A program made the position numbers and the translations under genes. The notes below the pieces were generated by a model. The model ran no database searches and had not been told where the DNA came from. It saw only the letters and a list, made by a program, of their open reading frames with translations. This document shows, one piece after another, positions 32,085-43,375 of a DNA stretch of 64,000 nucleotides (its first letter is position 1; each line of letters starts with the position of its first letter). The stretch comes from Hemicordylus capensis (lineage: Eukaryota > Chordata > Lepidosauria > Squamata > Cordylidae), in the NCBI RefSeq assembly GCF_027244095.1, contig NC_069658.1, positions 260,780,687 through 260,844,686 of the forward strand. The letters are read 5' to 3'.

Positions 32085-34125
32085 AGGTAAGGCCCCTGGA
32101 GTTGATTATATTTCAGCAGAAAATATTAGAGGAAATATGGAATGGTGGGTTCCTGTCCTGGCGGCCCTGTTTTCTTATATCGATTGCACAGCCCAGATTC
32201 CTAAGGATTGGGGGGGGTAGCGATTGTTATTCCAATTTATAAAAAAGGACTAAAGAACCACCCGGGAAATTTCAGACCTATTAGCCTCATAAGTGTTATA
32301 GGCAAGTTATATGCCAGACACTTACTTGTCCGTCTTGAGGAATGGATGGAAGTGAATCAAATCCTGGTTGAGGAACAGAATGGTTTCAGAGCAGGTAGGT
32401 CAACTACGGATTCTGTAATCGTCCTACAGCATTTGGCGGAAAAGTATGCAAGGACTTCCAAGGAGGCCCTATTTACTGCGTTTATAGATCTAAAGTACGC
32501 ATTCGACTTTATCTCTAGAGATAAGTTGTGGGAAAAGCTTGCCCTGTCTTCTATAGATGGGAGACTTCTTTACCTCCTGTTTAAGTTACATGAGGATACG
32601 TCACTTAAGGTGAGATTAAATCACAAGGGCCAAGTAACTAGTTTGATCCCCACGAGGAGAGGAGTGAGGCAAGGGTGCATTTTGGCGCCCACGCTCTTTA
32701 ACTATTATATTAACAGGTAGTCCCTTATATGAGGAAGCTGGAGTTCCACCCCCCCCCCACAAGCTCAAGCTCGCAGGTAAACATGTAAATATTCTTTTAT
32801 ATGCGGATGATGCCGCTTTGGTTTCGAGGACTCAGATTGGCCTTAAGAGAGCTTTGCAGCCATTAGTAGAATACTGTGAGACACAAGATCTTACTTTAAA
32901 CTATGACAAAACTAAAATCATGGTATTTTCAAACAGACCTAAAATCTTTTCCTGGACTCTTAATGACCACAAATTAGAACAGGTTATGCAATTTAAATAT
33001 CTTGGTACAGTTCTTCAGGCAAATAAGACCAATAATGCCCATAGGGATTATATAATGCAAAACGCCCAAAAAGTAGCTTTGGCACTCTATTCCTTACATC
33101 TTAGGAAACGAGCACATCTTAGGAAATGAGGTGCTTTTTGAACTGTTCAGGGTTAAGGCCCTTGCCCTGTTGCTGGTTGGGGCACAGCTGGGCCCTTATG
33201 TGGATATACGGAAGGTAGAAGTGGTTCAATCTAAATTCCTTAGGGGTATGTTGAGGGTAGCTTGTTCAGCGCCCAATGCTTGTCTTAGATTAGAAGTGGG
33301 ATGGCTTCCTGTAGAAGCCAGAATCTGGAAAGCCATTTTTGGCTATTGGCTTAAATTGGGTTTTTTTCTAGCTGGCCTAGCCCCACTGGTTCTGCTGGAT
33401 GATTACAAGACCAGATGGAAAAGTGCAATTGACAGGAAATTAAGCTGGTTGGGGTTTTCACTTCTGGTAATAAAGGAGTTAGGGTTTACCAAGGCCAGAG
33501 ATATTATAAATCAGTGTATAAGTGACATAGCCAGACAGAGCGATATTAGTAAAGTGGGGTATGGAGTACGGATGGGAACCCAAATAAATAGACAATGTTT
33601 GGCACGATACTTACAAAAGATAACTTATGTGGAGCATCGTAGGGCCTTAACAGTGGCTAGGCTGAATGTGTTGCAGTCAGCAGTGATGGAAGGGCGATTA
33701 CATAAGGTTCCCTATAACCAGATATTATGTCCATGTTTGGCAGGAGAAGTGGAATCTACCGAACATATATTGCTGAAATGTAGTTTCTATAGGGATCTTC
33801 TATAAGAGTTAATTACCCCTGTATTAAGTCAGTTTGGGTCAGCTTCAGAGCAAGTGAAAGTAGATTTTTTTATTGGCGGATTTGAACAATTCTATTTCCT
33901 TGAGAGTTGCAAAGTTCTCCTTTATAGCAGGCAAACTACGGCAGAGGAGGATCGAAAGGAGTGATGCAGGGTTTGAGTAGCAGAAATTTGATGAAGGTTT
34001 ACTGTATTAGTATTTGCTTTGTTTTTGTTTTATTGTATTATCATCTCCTTTTACTCTGTAACCTGATTGTATTATTTTGTAGTTGTTTTATTTTATTTGG
34101 CCGTTGGCCGTAATAAAGTGGATGG
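32085..34125 (+). mobile_element. 5'-truncated non-LTR retrotransposon (I/ingi/Vingi-like), with target duplications
   Basis: A 13-bp duplication ATTTACCTAGTTT flanks the insert (32072-32084 and 34126-34138). The sequence carries a reverse transcriptase with NFRPISLISVIGKLYA, EEQNGFRAGRSTTD, FIDLKYAFDFISRDKLW, GVRQGC and the catalytic YADD box (LLYADDAALVS near 32797). A C-terminal CPCLAGEVESTEHILLKCSF zinc-knuckle-like motif lies near 33750. The coding region falls in three different frames with stops, so the copy is dead. The 3' end is GGCCGTTGGCCGTAATAAAG without a poly(A) tract. The clade is tentative. Confidence 0.85.
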
Positions 34126-34139
34126 ATTTACCTAGTTTG

Positions 34140-34979
34140 TTAGTTGAATGCTTACTTAACTGTTTAGTGATTCATTACCGAGCTAATTACATGCATATTA
34201 GAGAATCAGCTCTAGTTATGCAATAAGGCTTAAGTGTTAGTGCCTAGACACCATTACCATCTAGTGTGGTAATGAACACACTACAACTCAAGAGTGTTCT
34301 TAAATGCCATGCCTCTTTATTATAATCAATAAAATATATCTTTATTTGGACCTTTAAATCTGTGGCTGTCTTTTCTCTTGGAGACTGCTTAACCAAACAG
34401 TTTGCTGCAGAAAACCTACCTCCTGCAACTAAACCAAGAGACAGCTAAAACAGTACAATGCTGACATCTAATGGAAGATATACACACACACGCCTCCACT
34501 CCTTTCCCAGCCAGCACTCCACTCCAATGCCTCCTCATCAAAACCAGCATGAAAGACCCATCTTCCTGATTGGCTGTTGAGCCAATCAGCAGCCAATCAG
34601 CAAGGCAGATTTCTCATCCTGCCTTATTTATTTATTTATTTATTTAAAACTAGGGGAGCGAAGGAGGTGGAGATGTAAGGAAGGTTGCTGCTGCTGCCGC
34701 TTCCCACACTTACCTGCTGCAGCAAAGTGCCCTGCTGCTGTCATTGTCCCTGGCCCCACTCAGCTCTCAGCCCCCACACGGCAAGGCACCCATAAACCTA
34801 CTGTGCCCCTGTGCAGTGCCATTTTGGCTAATGGCTTAAGCCGGCGCTGGCTGGGAGGAAATGCATAGCTGCTGCCTCCACTACCCGGCCCTCTATTAAT
34901 TTAAGACTTGTCTTCCATTGACTGAAGGCTCCTCCTCTTCAACTTCCCTTGAATGAAGACTCCTCTTTCTGGAAAGAAA
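34140..34979. other. no gene recognised between the LINE and the tandem array
   Basis: Apart from the poly(A)-like signal at 34328 and a TTTA microsatellite near 34625, nothing was identified. Confidence 0.45.
34328..34333 (+). other. candidate poly(A) signal
   Basis: AATAAA in CTTTATTATAATCAATAAAA, followed by a GTGGCTGTCTTTTCTC stretch that could be a GU-rich downstream element. It lies in unique-looking sequence after the LINE that ends at 34125. Confidence 0.3.
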
Positions 34980-35400
34980 AATAAGCAGTTCATTGTGGTG
35001 ACTTCTGCCAGTAGACTGCATTGTTTCTGCCCCCTGAAGAGAAAGTTAAGTAGTGCATTGTGGTGACTTCTGCCACTATACTGTGCTGTTCCTTACTGAG
35101 GCTCCCGAAGGGTTGATTTTGTTTCTGAAATGGGAGGAAATGTGTGGCCTCCGCCTCCCCTAACAGCCACGCCCATTCCTCCTCCTCTTCTTCTTCATGC
35201 CTGAAAATAAAAATAAGGACAGGTAAGCAGTGCATTGGGGTGACTTCTGCCACTATACTGTGCTGTTTCTTACCATGGCCCGTAGAAGACGGTTTCTTAC
35301 CATCTTCCCCAGAAGCAAGAGATGTTCTTGCTTCTGCACGGGGAGGAAATGTGTGGCCTCCACCTCCCCTAACAGCCACCCCTATTCCTCCTTCTCTTGT
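34980..35400 (+). repeat. 177-bp tandem array, left part (degenerate units)
   Basis: GTGGTGACTTCTGCCA, CTATACTGTGCTGTTCC, GGAAATGTGTGGCCTCC and CCCATTCCTCCTCCTC recur about three times. An L2 LINE at 35401 interrupts the array. Confidence 0.85.
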
Positions 35401-37135
35401 TTATTAATTGAATTTATATACCACCCAATATCAAAATCTCTAGGCAGTGTACAGAATTAAAAAATAATATAAAATATAAAACATTTAAAATTCATAAAAA
35501 GACAAAAAATTTAATAGATAAACACATTAAAAATTTAAAAACTAGGTCTCAGTTGAAGGCCTGGGGAAATAGGTACATCATCAGGGTCCTTGCTATAGAA
35601 ATCAAATAAACAACAACAAACAGAGAAGGAGATGGTCTTATTTGAGTGTGGAGTGAGTTCCAAAGCTCTCCGACAACCACAAAGAAGGCCCAGTCCCGAG
35701 TTGCCACCAAACAAGTTGGCAGCAACCATGGCCAGACCTCTCCAGGTGATCTTAATAGGTGACAGTGTTCACAACATAGAAAGTGCTCTCTTAATTACTC
35801 TGGACCTAAGCCGTTAAGAGCTTTATAGGTAATAACCAGTACTTTGTTCGGAAACATATCGGCAGCCAGTGCAGTTCTTTTGGAATTGGTGTTATGTGGT
35901 CCCTTCGTGTTGTCCCAGAGATCAATCTGGCTGCCACATTCTGAACCAATTGTAGTTTCCAAACAACGTACAAAGGCAGCCCCACATAGAGTGTGTTACA
36001 GTAATCAAGCCTAGAGGTTACCAGTATATATACCACCGTTTTAAGGTCATTTTTCTCCAGAAATGGACATATACAGAGTATCAACTGGAGCTGATAAAAA
36101 GCACTCCTGGCCACAGCCTCAACCTGAGAAACCAGGGAGAGTTTGGGATCCAGGAGCACTCCAACCTGATCTTTTAACCCCATCCAGAACAAGCAGATCT
36201 AAAGCATCTCTTGGATCCTGACCTCCTACAGACAGTACCTCCGTCTTGTTTGGATTCAACTTCAGCCCGTTATCCCTCATCTAGCCCAATATCACCTCCA
36301 GGCAGACACTGAGGGGGGTCATGCCATTTCCTGATGAAGCTAGTATGGAAAAATAGATCTGGGTGTCATCAGCATATTGATAGCATCCCAGACCAAACCT
36401 CCTGACGATTTCTCCCAGTGGTTTTTTGTTGATGTTAAAAAGCATTGGAGACAGTATGGAGCCTTGTGGAACATCACACTTTAGCTCTCATTTTTCAGAG
36501 CAGAAGTCTCCAAGTGACACCATCTGGAATCTGCTAGATAGGTAAGAATGGAACCACTGTAGAACAGTGCCACCCAATCCCACCTCCTTCAAGTGACCCA
36601 ACAAGATATGGGGGGTCATGCCATGCAACACCATCTGGAATCTACCAGAGAGGTAGGAACGGGAACCACCGTAAAACAGTGCCACCATCTCCCCCTGGTG
36701 GTCCAGAAGGATACCATGGCCGATGGTATTGAAAGCTGAAGAGAGATCCAAAAACATCAGCACACTCCCTCTGTTGATAGCCAACTGGAGATTATCCATC
36801 AGGCTGACCAAAGCAGTCTCAACCCCATAGCCCACACAAAAACCAGTTTGAAATGGGTCTAGATAATCGGCATCATCCAAAACTGCCTGGAGCTGAGAGG
36901 CCACCACACATTCAATCACCTTGCCCAGTCATGGAAGATTAGAAACAAGTTTGTAATTAACTCTGAAGGATCCAATGCAGGTTTATTCAAAAGTGGACAT
37001 ACGGTCCGAAGCAGTTTGTCCACATCTTCAGAAGTAACAAACTGAAAGTGATCCAATTCAAGAGGGGTTGCTGGGCACCACCACAATAGACTCTGAAGTA
37101 ACTGTGGAAACTAGTTCAGCATGAATACAATATGT
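35401..37135 (-). mobile_element. L2-type LINE inserted in the 177-bp tandem array
   Basis: Minus-strand peptides include DPFQTGFCVGYGVETAL, LVSLMDNLQLAINRGS, LMFLDLSSAFNTIGHGILLD and [16 protein letters not shown] with LVQNVAARLISGTTR, typical of L2-clade RT and its C-terminal region. The 3' end is at 35401 (AATTTATATACCACCC on the plus strand). The array continues on both sides. Confidence 0.88.
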
Positions 37136-37157
37136 TTTATCTGCAAAAAAGTATCTT

Positions 37158-37660
37158 TATGCCTGAAAATAAAAATAAGGACAGGTAAGCAGTGCATTGG
37201 GGCGACTTCTGCCACTATACTGCGCTGTTCCTTACTGTGGCTCCTGAAGGGTTGGTTTTGTTTCCGAAATGGGAGAAAATGTGTGGCCTCCGCCTCCCCT
37301 AACAGCCATGCCCATTCCTCCTCCTCCTCCTCTTCATGCCTGAAAATAAAAATAAGGACAGGTAAGCAGTGCATTGGGGCGACTTCTGCCACTATACTGC
37401 GCTGTTCCTTACTGTGGCTCCTGAAGGGTTGGTTTTGTTTCCGAAATGGGAGAAAATGTGTGGCCTCCGCCTCCCCTAACAGCCATGCCCATTCCTCCTC
37501 CTCCTCCTCTTCATGCCTGAAAATAAAAATAAGGACAGGTAAGCAGTGCATTGGGGCGACTTCTGCCACTATACTGTGCTGTTCCTTACTGTGGCTCCTG
37601 AAGGGTTGGTTTTGTTTCTGAAATGGGAACGCCCATTCCTCCTTCTCTTTTTATTGCCTG
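37158..37660 (+). repeat. 177-bp tandem array, right part (homogeneous units)
   Basis: Unit starts GCCTGAAAATAAAAATAAGG fall at 37161, 37338 and 37515, giving an exact period of 177 bases (59 codons), with a shortened last unit near 37656. The two full units are nearly identical. Because the period is a multiple of three, long frames stay open on both strands (for example CIGATSATILRCSLLWLLKG on plus). This is most simply explained by the array itself. Confidence 0.9.
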
Positions 37661-38045
37661 AAACTAAAAATAAGGTCAGTCAAGCACTGCAGAACGGACG
37701 TCTCATTGACTCCTCTTCTAATTGTCTGTACTTACGTCACTAAAGTGAATTGTGCCTTACCATTATGAAAAGTTCTTCTCCACTCATTTGTTTGCAGCAG
37801 GGCTTATGCCTCACAGAGGAAGTTGGCCAACGTTCTTTCTGTCTGGCAAGCAGTTCAATGGTTTGATGGCTGAAGATCAGAATTTCTTCAATCATCCACT
37901 TCACAATAGACAACATCACCAAGGCATTCAGTCTTTCCTCTGCCATGGTATTTTGCAGAATATCCGCTCTGCTTCTGCTGTTGCCGTTGGCGTGTGGTGA
38001 TCAGGATTTTAAGCAATGTGTAGCAATGTGTTTGCTCCAAAGTGG

Positions 38046-38137
38046 TCTCCAGATTGCTCTTCCCATAACCCCTGGCCACTGTGGCTAGGGATTATGAGAG
38101 CTCAAAAACAGCTGGGCGGCCTAAGTTGAGCAGGCCT
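38046..38137. mobile_element. degenerate palindromic MITE
   Basis: TTCCCATAACCCCTGGCCAC, GGGATTATGAGAGCTCAAA and the end GCCTAAGTTGAGCAGGCCTG match the fold-back class at 16799. The left terminus is not recognisable. Confidence 0.4.
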
Positions 38138-38639
38138 GAGGTAGAGAAACTCAGCATCATCTTCCAGCAGACAAATAAACCCTCCTGCTGCTTGGAAAGC
38201 AGTGTGATCCAGCTTCCAAGCATTTCCTGGAAACATTCAATCAGTTCCAGTCTCTTCCCAAACACTGTTTTTGAGACGCTGCAGCCAGAGCTAGGTTCCT
38301 AGCCTGGCTGGGAACGGTCTCTCTGCCTTTTCAAGCAGAGAAAGGTGCTCCCTGCCATGCTGCAAACACAGAACTGGCAGAATTTTACTGGCAAACAGAG
38401 TGTGCGGCCCCATTCTAGCGTGTGGGAGTAGGGAGGTCTGTAGGGGACCGGACTTCTGCTCGGATGTCCAAGGGAAGGGCACTCCTGGGCTATCTTCTCA
38501 TCCTAACTCATTCTCTCTTATACCTCTTCCTCCTGCAGGAAAGCCTGTAGTCCGGGAAACCTCCAAATGCAGCAAATAGGTGTAACCTTATTCGAAATCT
38601 AGCAAACACAGAACTAATTTAATCCCAGCATATTGTTTA

Positions 38640-38756
38640 GCAGTCGCCAATCTCTCCATCCGGAAGGCTCCATGCAAACTCTGTGCTCAGGGTGGACTCT
38701 ACTTAGCAAAGGGGATAATTCATGCTTGCTACCACAAGACCAAATTGCCTCCCACT
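38640..38756 (-). mobile_element. 5S rRNA-derived SINE head fragment
   Basis: On the minus strand TTTGGTCTTGTGGTAGCAAGC, then CCCCTTTGCTAAGTAGAGTCC and ACCCTGAGCACAG resemble the SINE head, with more divergence than the other copies. The body and tail are not seen. Confidence 0.6.
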
Positions 38757-38889
38757 ACCCTTGGAAGGGAGGGTAGTTCTTCAAATACAGGGCAAACCTG
38801 CTGCAGGGAACATCATACACGTGACAGTTCTGCCTCCAAGGTCACAAATATTTCACAGTAAGCAGATCTAGTTCTAAAGAAAGCTGTGG

Positions 38890-39075
38890 TGCTTCTGTTT
38901 TTTGAGCAGGGGGAGAGCGACTGGCCGTATCCAGCCCCAGCACAGCATCTATCCAGTGGCTGTTGCTGGAGTCTATCTTACGTTTACAGATTGAGTCCTT
39001 TGGAGACAAGGATTCATTTTTTAATTATTTTTATTTGGAAACTTTTGTTGAAGAACTTGAAAAGTGATATATAAA
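38890..39075 (+). mobile_element. L2/MIR-type 3' end element
   Basis: GGGGGAGAGCGACTGGCC, AGTGGCTGTTGCTGGAGTC and TTTGGAGACAAGGATTCATT are the same tail as at 19070. Confidence 0.7.
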
Positions 39076-39438
39076 TATTTGTTGTCTTCGCATTCATATT
39101 TGTAGAAGCGGTATATAGATATATAATTTTGTTGTTGCTGTTGCCAGATCTGCACCATCCTTGTCATTGCATTTCTTTCCATATGTACCAGATCCTTAAA
39201 CATCCTGATGCTGCTGGTCTGTGCATAGAAATAAGCTGACTGGGTTTTCAACATTCATTCCAAAGATGTCTGGATTGTAAACCAGACAATGTTTTATTGT
39301 CTTCTCTCCGGTGTTGTTTTTTAGAATTGGGGGCATGGCAGCTCAATATGGGGACTTTTGCAGTGCTGGTTTTAAAGCATTCCAAGGCTCCAAAAAGGCT
39401 CCATGGTGGGTCCATGCTCGAGTTTTCCTTCTGCTCAT

Positions 39439-39851
39439 CAGGGGTGTAACTATAATAGTGCAAGGGGAGACAGTTGTCTGGGGGCCCACTGCCTTGGCCC
39501 CCCCCAGGCAAGTCAAATGACTGACTCCCCCAGCTGTGCACCTTCCCCGGGGTTCCTTCAGTTGTAGTCATCCTCTGAAACTGATATGAGTGTTAAGACC
39601 TGGAGCTACCAGAACAGCATGTCTTTCTCTAGTGCCATTAAATGACTTGCATCATCCACAATTTACAAAAGCTTTTAAAAAATAATTTAGGGTGATGTTT
39701 CTATTGTGGCACATATGTAATTTTACTCTGCTTTTTGTTACTACTATTCAGCCTCATTTAAGATTTCTTTACTTCATGAGCTGAGCTTCAGTGAGGTGGG
39801 GGCATTTTAAAATCTTCTCTCTGGGCCCACTCCAACTTTGCTACGCCCCTG
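39439..39851. mobile_element. hAT MITE (CAGGGGTGTAACTATAATAG ...)
   Basis: The ends are CAGGGGTGTAACTATA and CTTTGCTACGCCCCTG, of the same class as the copy at 28910. The flanking 8-mers CTGCTCAT (39431-39438) and CAGCTCAT (39852-39859) differ at one base. Confidence 0.85.
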
Positions 39852-39952
39852 CAGCTCATGGCTTTGATTTCTTGCCATCAGCTTCTGAAGAGTGCAGCCT
39901 TGTTCCTCGGAATCCTCTTGGGTCAGATGAGGCAGCTATGGTATGCGTGTGA

Positions 39953-40653
39953 AGAGGTGCACCTAGTTAATTTGGGAGCCTGAACCTAAAGGCCTTTGGA
40001 GCCTCCTGCCTCGGCTGCAAGTTGCACAGTATTTTTAACACGTGGGTTCTTGAGGGCACAAGCAGCTGGAACTCACAAGAATGTAAGCATATAACGCAGC
40101 TCCCTGGGCAAAGAGGCACCTTTTACCGTGGTGATTCTCTTTATTTAGCAGGGGGGGAGTAACTAGCCCTATCCACCCACAGCACAGTACCTCCAGTGAC
40201 TGTAGCTGGGGTCTATCTTACGTTTCTTTTTAGAATGTGAGCCCTTTGGGGACAGGGTTCCATCTTATTTGTTTGTTATTTCTCTGTGTAAACCGCCCTG
40301 AGCCATTTTTGGAAGTGATTCCATGGAAGTGGAATCACTTCCATTTGGAAGTGATTCCTGATTCCATTTTTGGAATCTTTTTCTTTGAAAGAAATTGAAT
40401 TATTATTATTATTATTATTATTATTATTGCAAATATGCATTAGCAGAAACATTTCAACTCACAACTTAACATATTCCCACATATTTCTTTCCCCACTCCC
40501 AGTCTCTGAAGCACCCTAGTGCAGGTCACAATAGCTGCTCCTGGGCCAGCAGGGACCACAGCACCCAGGACAGACTAAAGAGGATTCAGGGACCCCCAGG
40601 GGGTGTGGAGGCCCTGCACTTCGGCAAGAAATCCCGGAGTAAAAGCGCCACTG
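39953..40653. mobile_element. hAT copy of the CAGAGGTGTACCTAGG family, split by an L2 tail
   Basis: The left part (GAGGTGCACCTAGTTAATTT, CCTAAAGGCCTTTGGAGCC) and the right part (GACTAAAGAGGATTCAGGG, GGCCCTGCACTTCGGC) match the two ends of the family. An L2-type tail (40082-40431) and other sequence separate them. The outermost bases are eroded and no target duplication is clear. Confidence 0.6.
40082..40431 (+). mobile_element. L2/MIR-type 3' end element with palindromic insertion
   Basis: It is the same tail as at 19070, ending in an ATT microsatellite. Between GCCATTTTTGGAAG and GAAATTGAATT it carries an extra hairpin-forming stretch (40311-40358). Confidence 0.75.
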
Positions 40654-40819
40654 TGTGTGTCCGTGTTGGACTCCCCACCAGCACCCCAACACCCCCTTGC
40701 CTGAGGCCACCACCTCGTTGAGAGGCAGTCCCTGAGGCTGGGGGGCGGGGGGTGGGGGGGGTGGAAGCAAGGCTCAAAAACGCAGGCAGGGAACGGGATC
40801 TGCATTCCCCGGCGGCTGA

Positions 40820-41070
40820 ACTAGTGCAGTGATCTTCATTGCGCGGGCGGCCGAGTTGCCTCTCCCTGTGCCCGCCCCCGCCAACCCGGAACTTGAGCTC
40901 CCGCGCGCCTTCTGCCCTGTACGGTGCTCCGACCGCCAGCACCTTCTGCGCCGGTCCTCCCCGCGCAGCCGCCGCTGGGAATCGTACCGGTGGCAGTGGT
41001 GGCGGCGGATGGCAAGCTGACAGACCCGCCAGAAGCGGGTGGGGGCGAGCCGGTGGGGAGCAAGCCGGAG
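40820..41070. other. CpG-rich block
   Basis: GCGCGGGCGGCC, CTCCCGCGCGCC and CCCCGCGCAGCCGCCGC give a dense CpG cluster in otherwise CpG-poor surroundings. It could be a promoter island or a first exon. Splice or start signals do not settle which strand. Confidence 0.4.
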
Positions 41071-41071
41071 C

Positions 41072-42035
41072 CTAAGCCGTCAAGATCACTGAAGTGACAC
41101 ACAAGGGAGGGGAGAGAGTATACTCACAGCAGCGAAATATAATCTTATTCCAAGGACTATCCGTGGTTTCGCAAGGCGTCAGATAGTAGGCGGGTACTCC
41201 ACCCTCGAAGCCGAAATAGTAGCTCGCAGGGACAGGGAGGATACGTGAACGCCGCCCTGCCCCGAAGCAAAGGCTCTGGGAATAGCCCGAGGAGGAGCAG
41301 GGCATGGTAAAGAAGTCCGTGGTGGGCGAAATAGCGGCACCCCTCCCGCCCCTGATGGGTCGCGCAGGATTAGGTGCTCTTCCCTCGCCAAAGAAGGCGG
41401 GTGTTGCTCCTCAGAGCGGAAGAAGGAACATTCGAAGTCTACCCTGTAAAGTGTTAAATTTTGAGAGCATAAAAGGGATTCTTCTTGATCGCAGCCAGGA
41501 TCTATCTCCATCGGCTCTTCCTCATCGCAGCCAGGATCTATCTCCATCGGCTCTTCTGGACCAGCTGCTGGTGCAGAGGCGTAGTTACAGTTGAAGAAGG
41601 TGGGGCAGCAGCCATTGAGCCCCTGAGGGGGGCGTCGAGCCCACCACCGGCTAGGCAAGATCTTGCTCCTCCTCACTCTCCTCCTCCTCCTCAGAAGAAG
41701 ATGAGAGGGCCAATCTCCACTTCTTGTCCCAGGGCGCGCTCCAATTTTGCTAAGCCGGTTTAGGTTTCTGTACCTCCTGGACGGACCAAAGGACGGGCTG
41801 CCCTGGGGAACACAGGCATGTGCTGCTTTCCACAAAGCACAGGCTTTGGACTTGACCGGCATTTGGTTCGCTTTCTGTGGCTTCACTTCTTGTGCCAAGG
41901 TGCACGTCAGTCTTGCTGCAACCATGGCTGAGTGGCTCTTCTTCTTCGCTTCTACCATAGACGCTGCCAGAACCTGAGGGGTATACTCGTGAGTCAAATG
42001 GGCCGTAACCCAGAATTTGGTTTAAAATAAGCCAA
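41072..42035 (-). pseudogene. possible single-exon gene or pseudogene, not recognised
   Basis: Downstream of the CCAAT/TATA promoter, a 272-codon frame (41179-41997) starts MTHEYTPQVLAASMVEAKKK. It contains an Arg-rich run (LLLRRRRRVRRSKI) and a tandem EEPMEIDPGCDEEEPMEID repeat. Other frames look equally protein-like: one with GSGSVYGRSEEEEPLSHG and, after a stop, ALSSSSEEEEESEEEQDLA; another with FFTMPCSSSGYSQSLCFG and YYFGFEGGVPAYYLTPCETT. Protein-like segments spread over several frames suggest a decayed gene, or an intact one of which I have the wrong frame. I do not recognise the family. Confidence 0.35.
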
Positions 42036-42063
42036 ATCTGGCAAACCTGCTGAGTCTTGCCCA

Positions 42064-42115
42064 TTTATACTACATTCACTCTGGGTGGAGCTACCCTTGC
42101 CAATCACCCATTGGT
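42064..42115 (-). promoter_or_regulatory. CCAAT/TATA promoter on the minus strand
   Basis: On the minus strand ACCAAT (42110-42115) and an inverted ATTGG (42100-42105 region) are followed by GCTCCACCC and TATAAA (42064-42069) at ordinary core-promoter spacing. The expected start site is near 42035. Confidence 0.5.
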
Positions 42116-42335
42116 GATCTTCAACAGTGCCACCTACCAGCACTTCTGCTTTTTTTGAGAGAGAGATGCTGCGATCCAGAGAGACAGCAGAAGTAAGTTC
42201 TTTTATTTTTGAGCCTCCTTAGACTTGAAGAAAGCAGAAACTTAATCATCCCCACTCCACAAAAGCACAATGTACTGTACATATAAAAACAGAGCAGGAG
42301 GTGTGGGGTGGGGTGGAGGGAGGGTACTGAAGGAT

Positions 42336-42642
42336 ATTCTTTGCTATGGGATGTTGTGATGGCTGCTGGCTTGGATGTCTTTAAAAGGGGCTTAGACAAA
42401 TACATGGAGGACAGGTCTATCAATGGCTACTAGTCTGGTGGCTGTGGGCCATCTCCAGCCTCAGAGGCACAATGATGCCTCTCAGTACCAGTTGCAGGGG
42501 AGCAACAGCAGGAGAGAGGGCATGCCCTCACTTCTGGCCTGTGGGCTCCCCAGAAGCATCTGGTGGGCCACTGTGTGAAACAGGATGCTGGACTAGGTAG
42601 GCCTTCAGCCTGATCTAGCAGGGCTGTTCTTATGTTCTTATT
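42336..42642 (+). mobile_element. CR1 LINE 3' end
   Basis: GGGATGTTGTGATGGCTGC, ACTAGTCTGGTGGCTGTGG, GGGCCACTGTGTGAAACAGG and a TTCTTATGTTCTTATT end match the other CR1 3' ends here. Confidence 0.9.
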
Positions 42643-42785
42643 GTTGAATGAAAAAGTTTAAAGAACTTCCTTTCACTTCCTCTCTCCATTGGAAATAACT
42701 GGCAGAACTTACACAGTGATCTTGAAATCCTGTCCTGTCCCCCAACACACTGCGCTTAACTGAAAATACATTTCAATATGCATTT

Positions 42786-42998
42786 GAGATCCAGTGTGGT
42801 GTAGTGGTTAGAGTGTTGGACCAGGACTGGGGAGACCTGAGTTCAAATCCCCATTCAGCCATGAAACTCACTGGGTGACTCTGGGACAGTCACATCTCTC
42901 TCAGCCTAACCTACCTCACAGGGTTGTGAGGATAAACAACCAAATACACCGCTCTGTGCTCCTTGGAGAAAGTGTAGGATATAAATGTAAAAATAAAA
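42786..42998 (+). mobile_element. Squam1-like SINE
   Basis: GATCCAGTGTGGTGTAGTGG, GAGTTCAAATCCCCATTC, CCTAACCTACCTCACAGGG and TATAAATGTAAAAATAAAAT cover the full length. Confidence 0.88.
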
Positions 42999-43269
42999 TA
43001 ATAGCAGCTTTAAAACAGCGAGCATTTACACCATCAGTGATTTAATTGTAGATATGTCAGATTGTACTTTTCCTGACACAATGCTGGCTGCATAACACAC
43101 ATTGCAGTGATGGATTTTTTGCTCGCTCTCTCCCAAGGAGGCTGGAGCAGAGTTTCCTGTTTCTTTGCAGGATGCATACAGCACTATCAGAAGTAGTAAT
43201 ACAGGTGTTGTAGGCCAGCAATGGATTTTATTACCATTCTTCCATCTTCTGTTACAAGGAGTATTCTCT

Positions 43270-43375
43270 GCCCTTTGTGGTTGACAATCTCTAGACTGAT
43301 GTTCTGAGTGATTAATCACATGAGATCCAAGCTCTGTAGGATAAGGAAACTAACCTTGACTTCTTGTAACAGACC
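43270..43375 (+). repeat. dispersed repeat R3, copy 2
   Basis: CTTTGTGGTTGACAATCTC, GTGATTAATCACATGAG and CTCTGTAGGATAAGG match 21684-21790. The upstream part (43015-43270) may belong to the same repeat. Confidence 0.65.

Noticed and set aside
37121-37621. CRISPR-like or protein-coding tandem array
   Set aside because: The 177-bp units are contiguous without spacers, lie in a vertebrate genome, and have no start context or recognised domain.
41179-41997. Calling the 272-codon frame a confident gene
   Set aside because: Protein-like pieces occur in several frames and the family was not recognised; it is kept only as a low-confidence gene or pseudogene.
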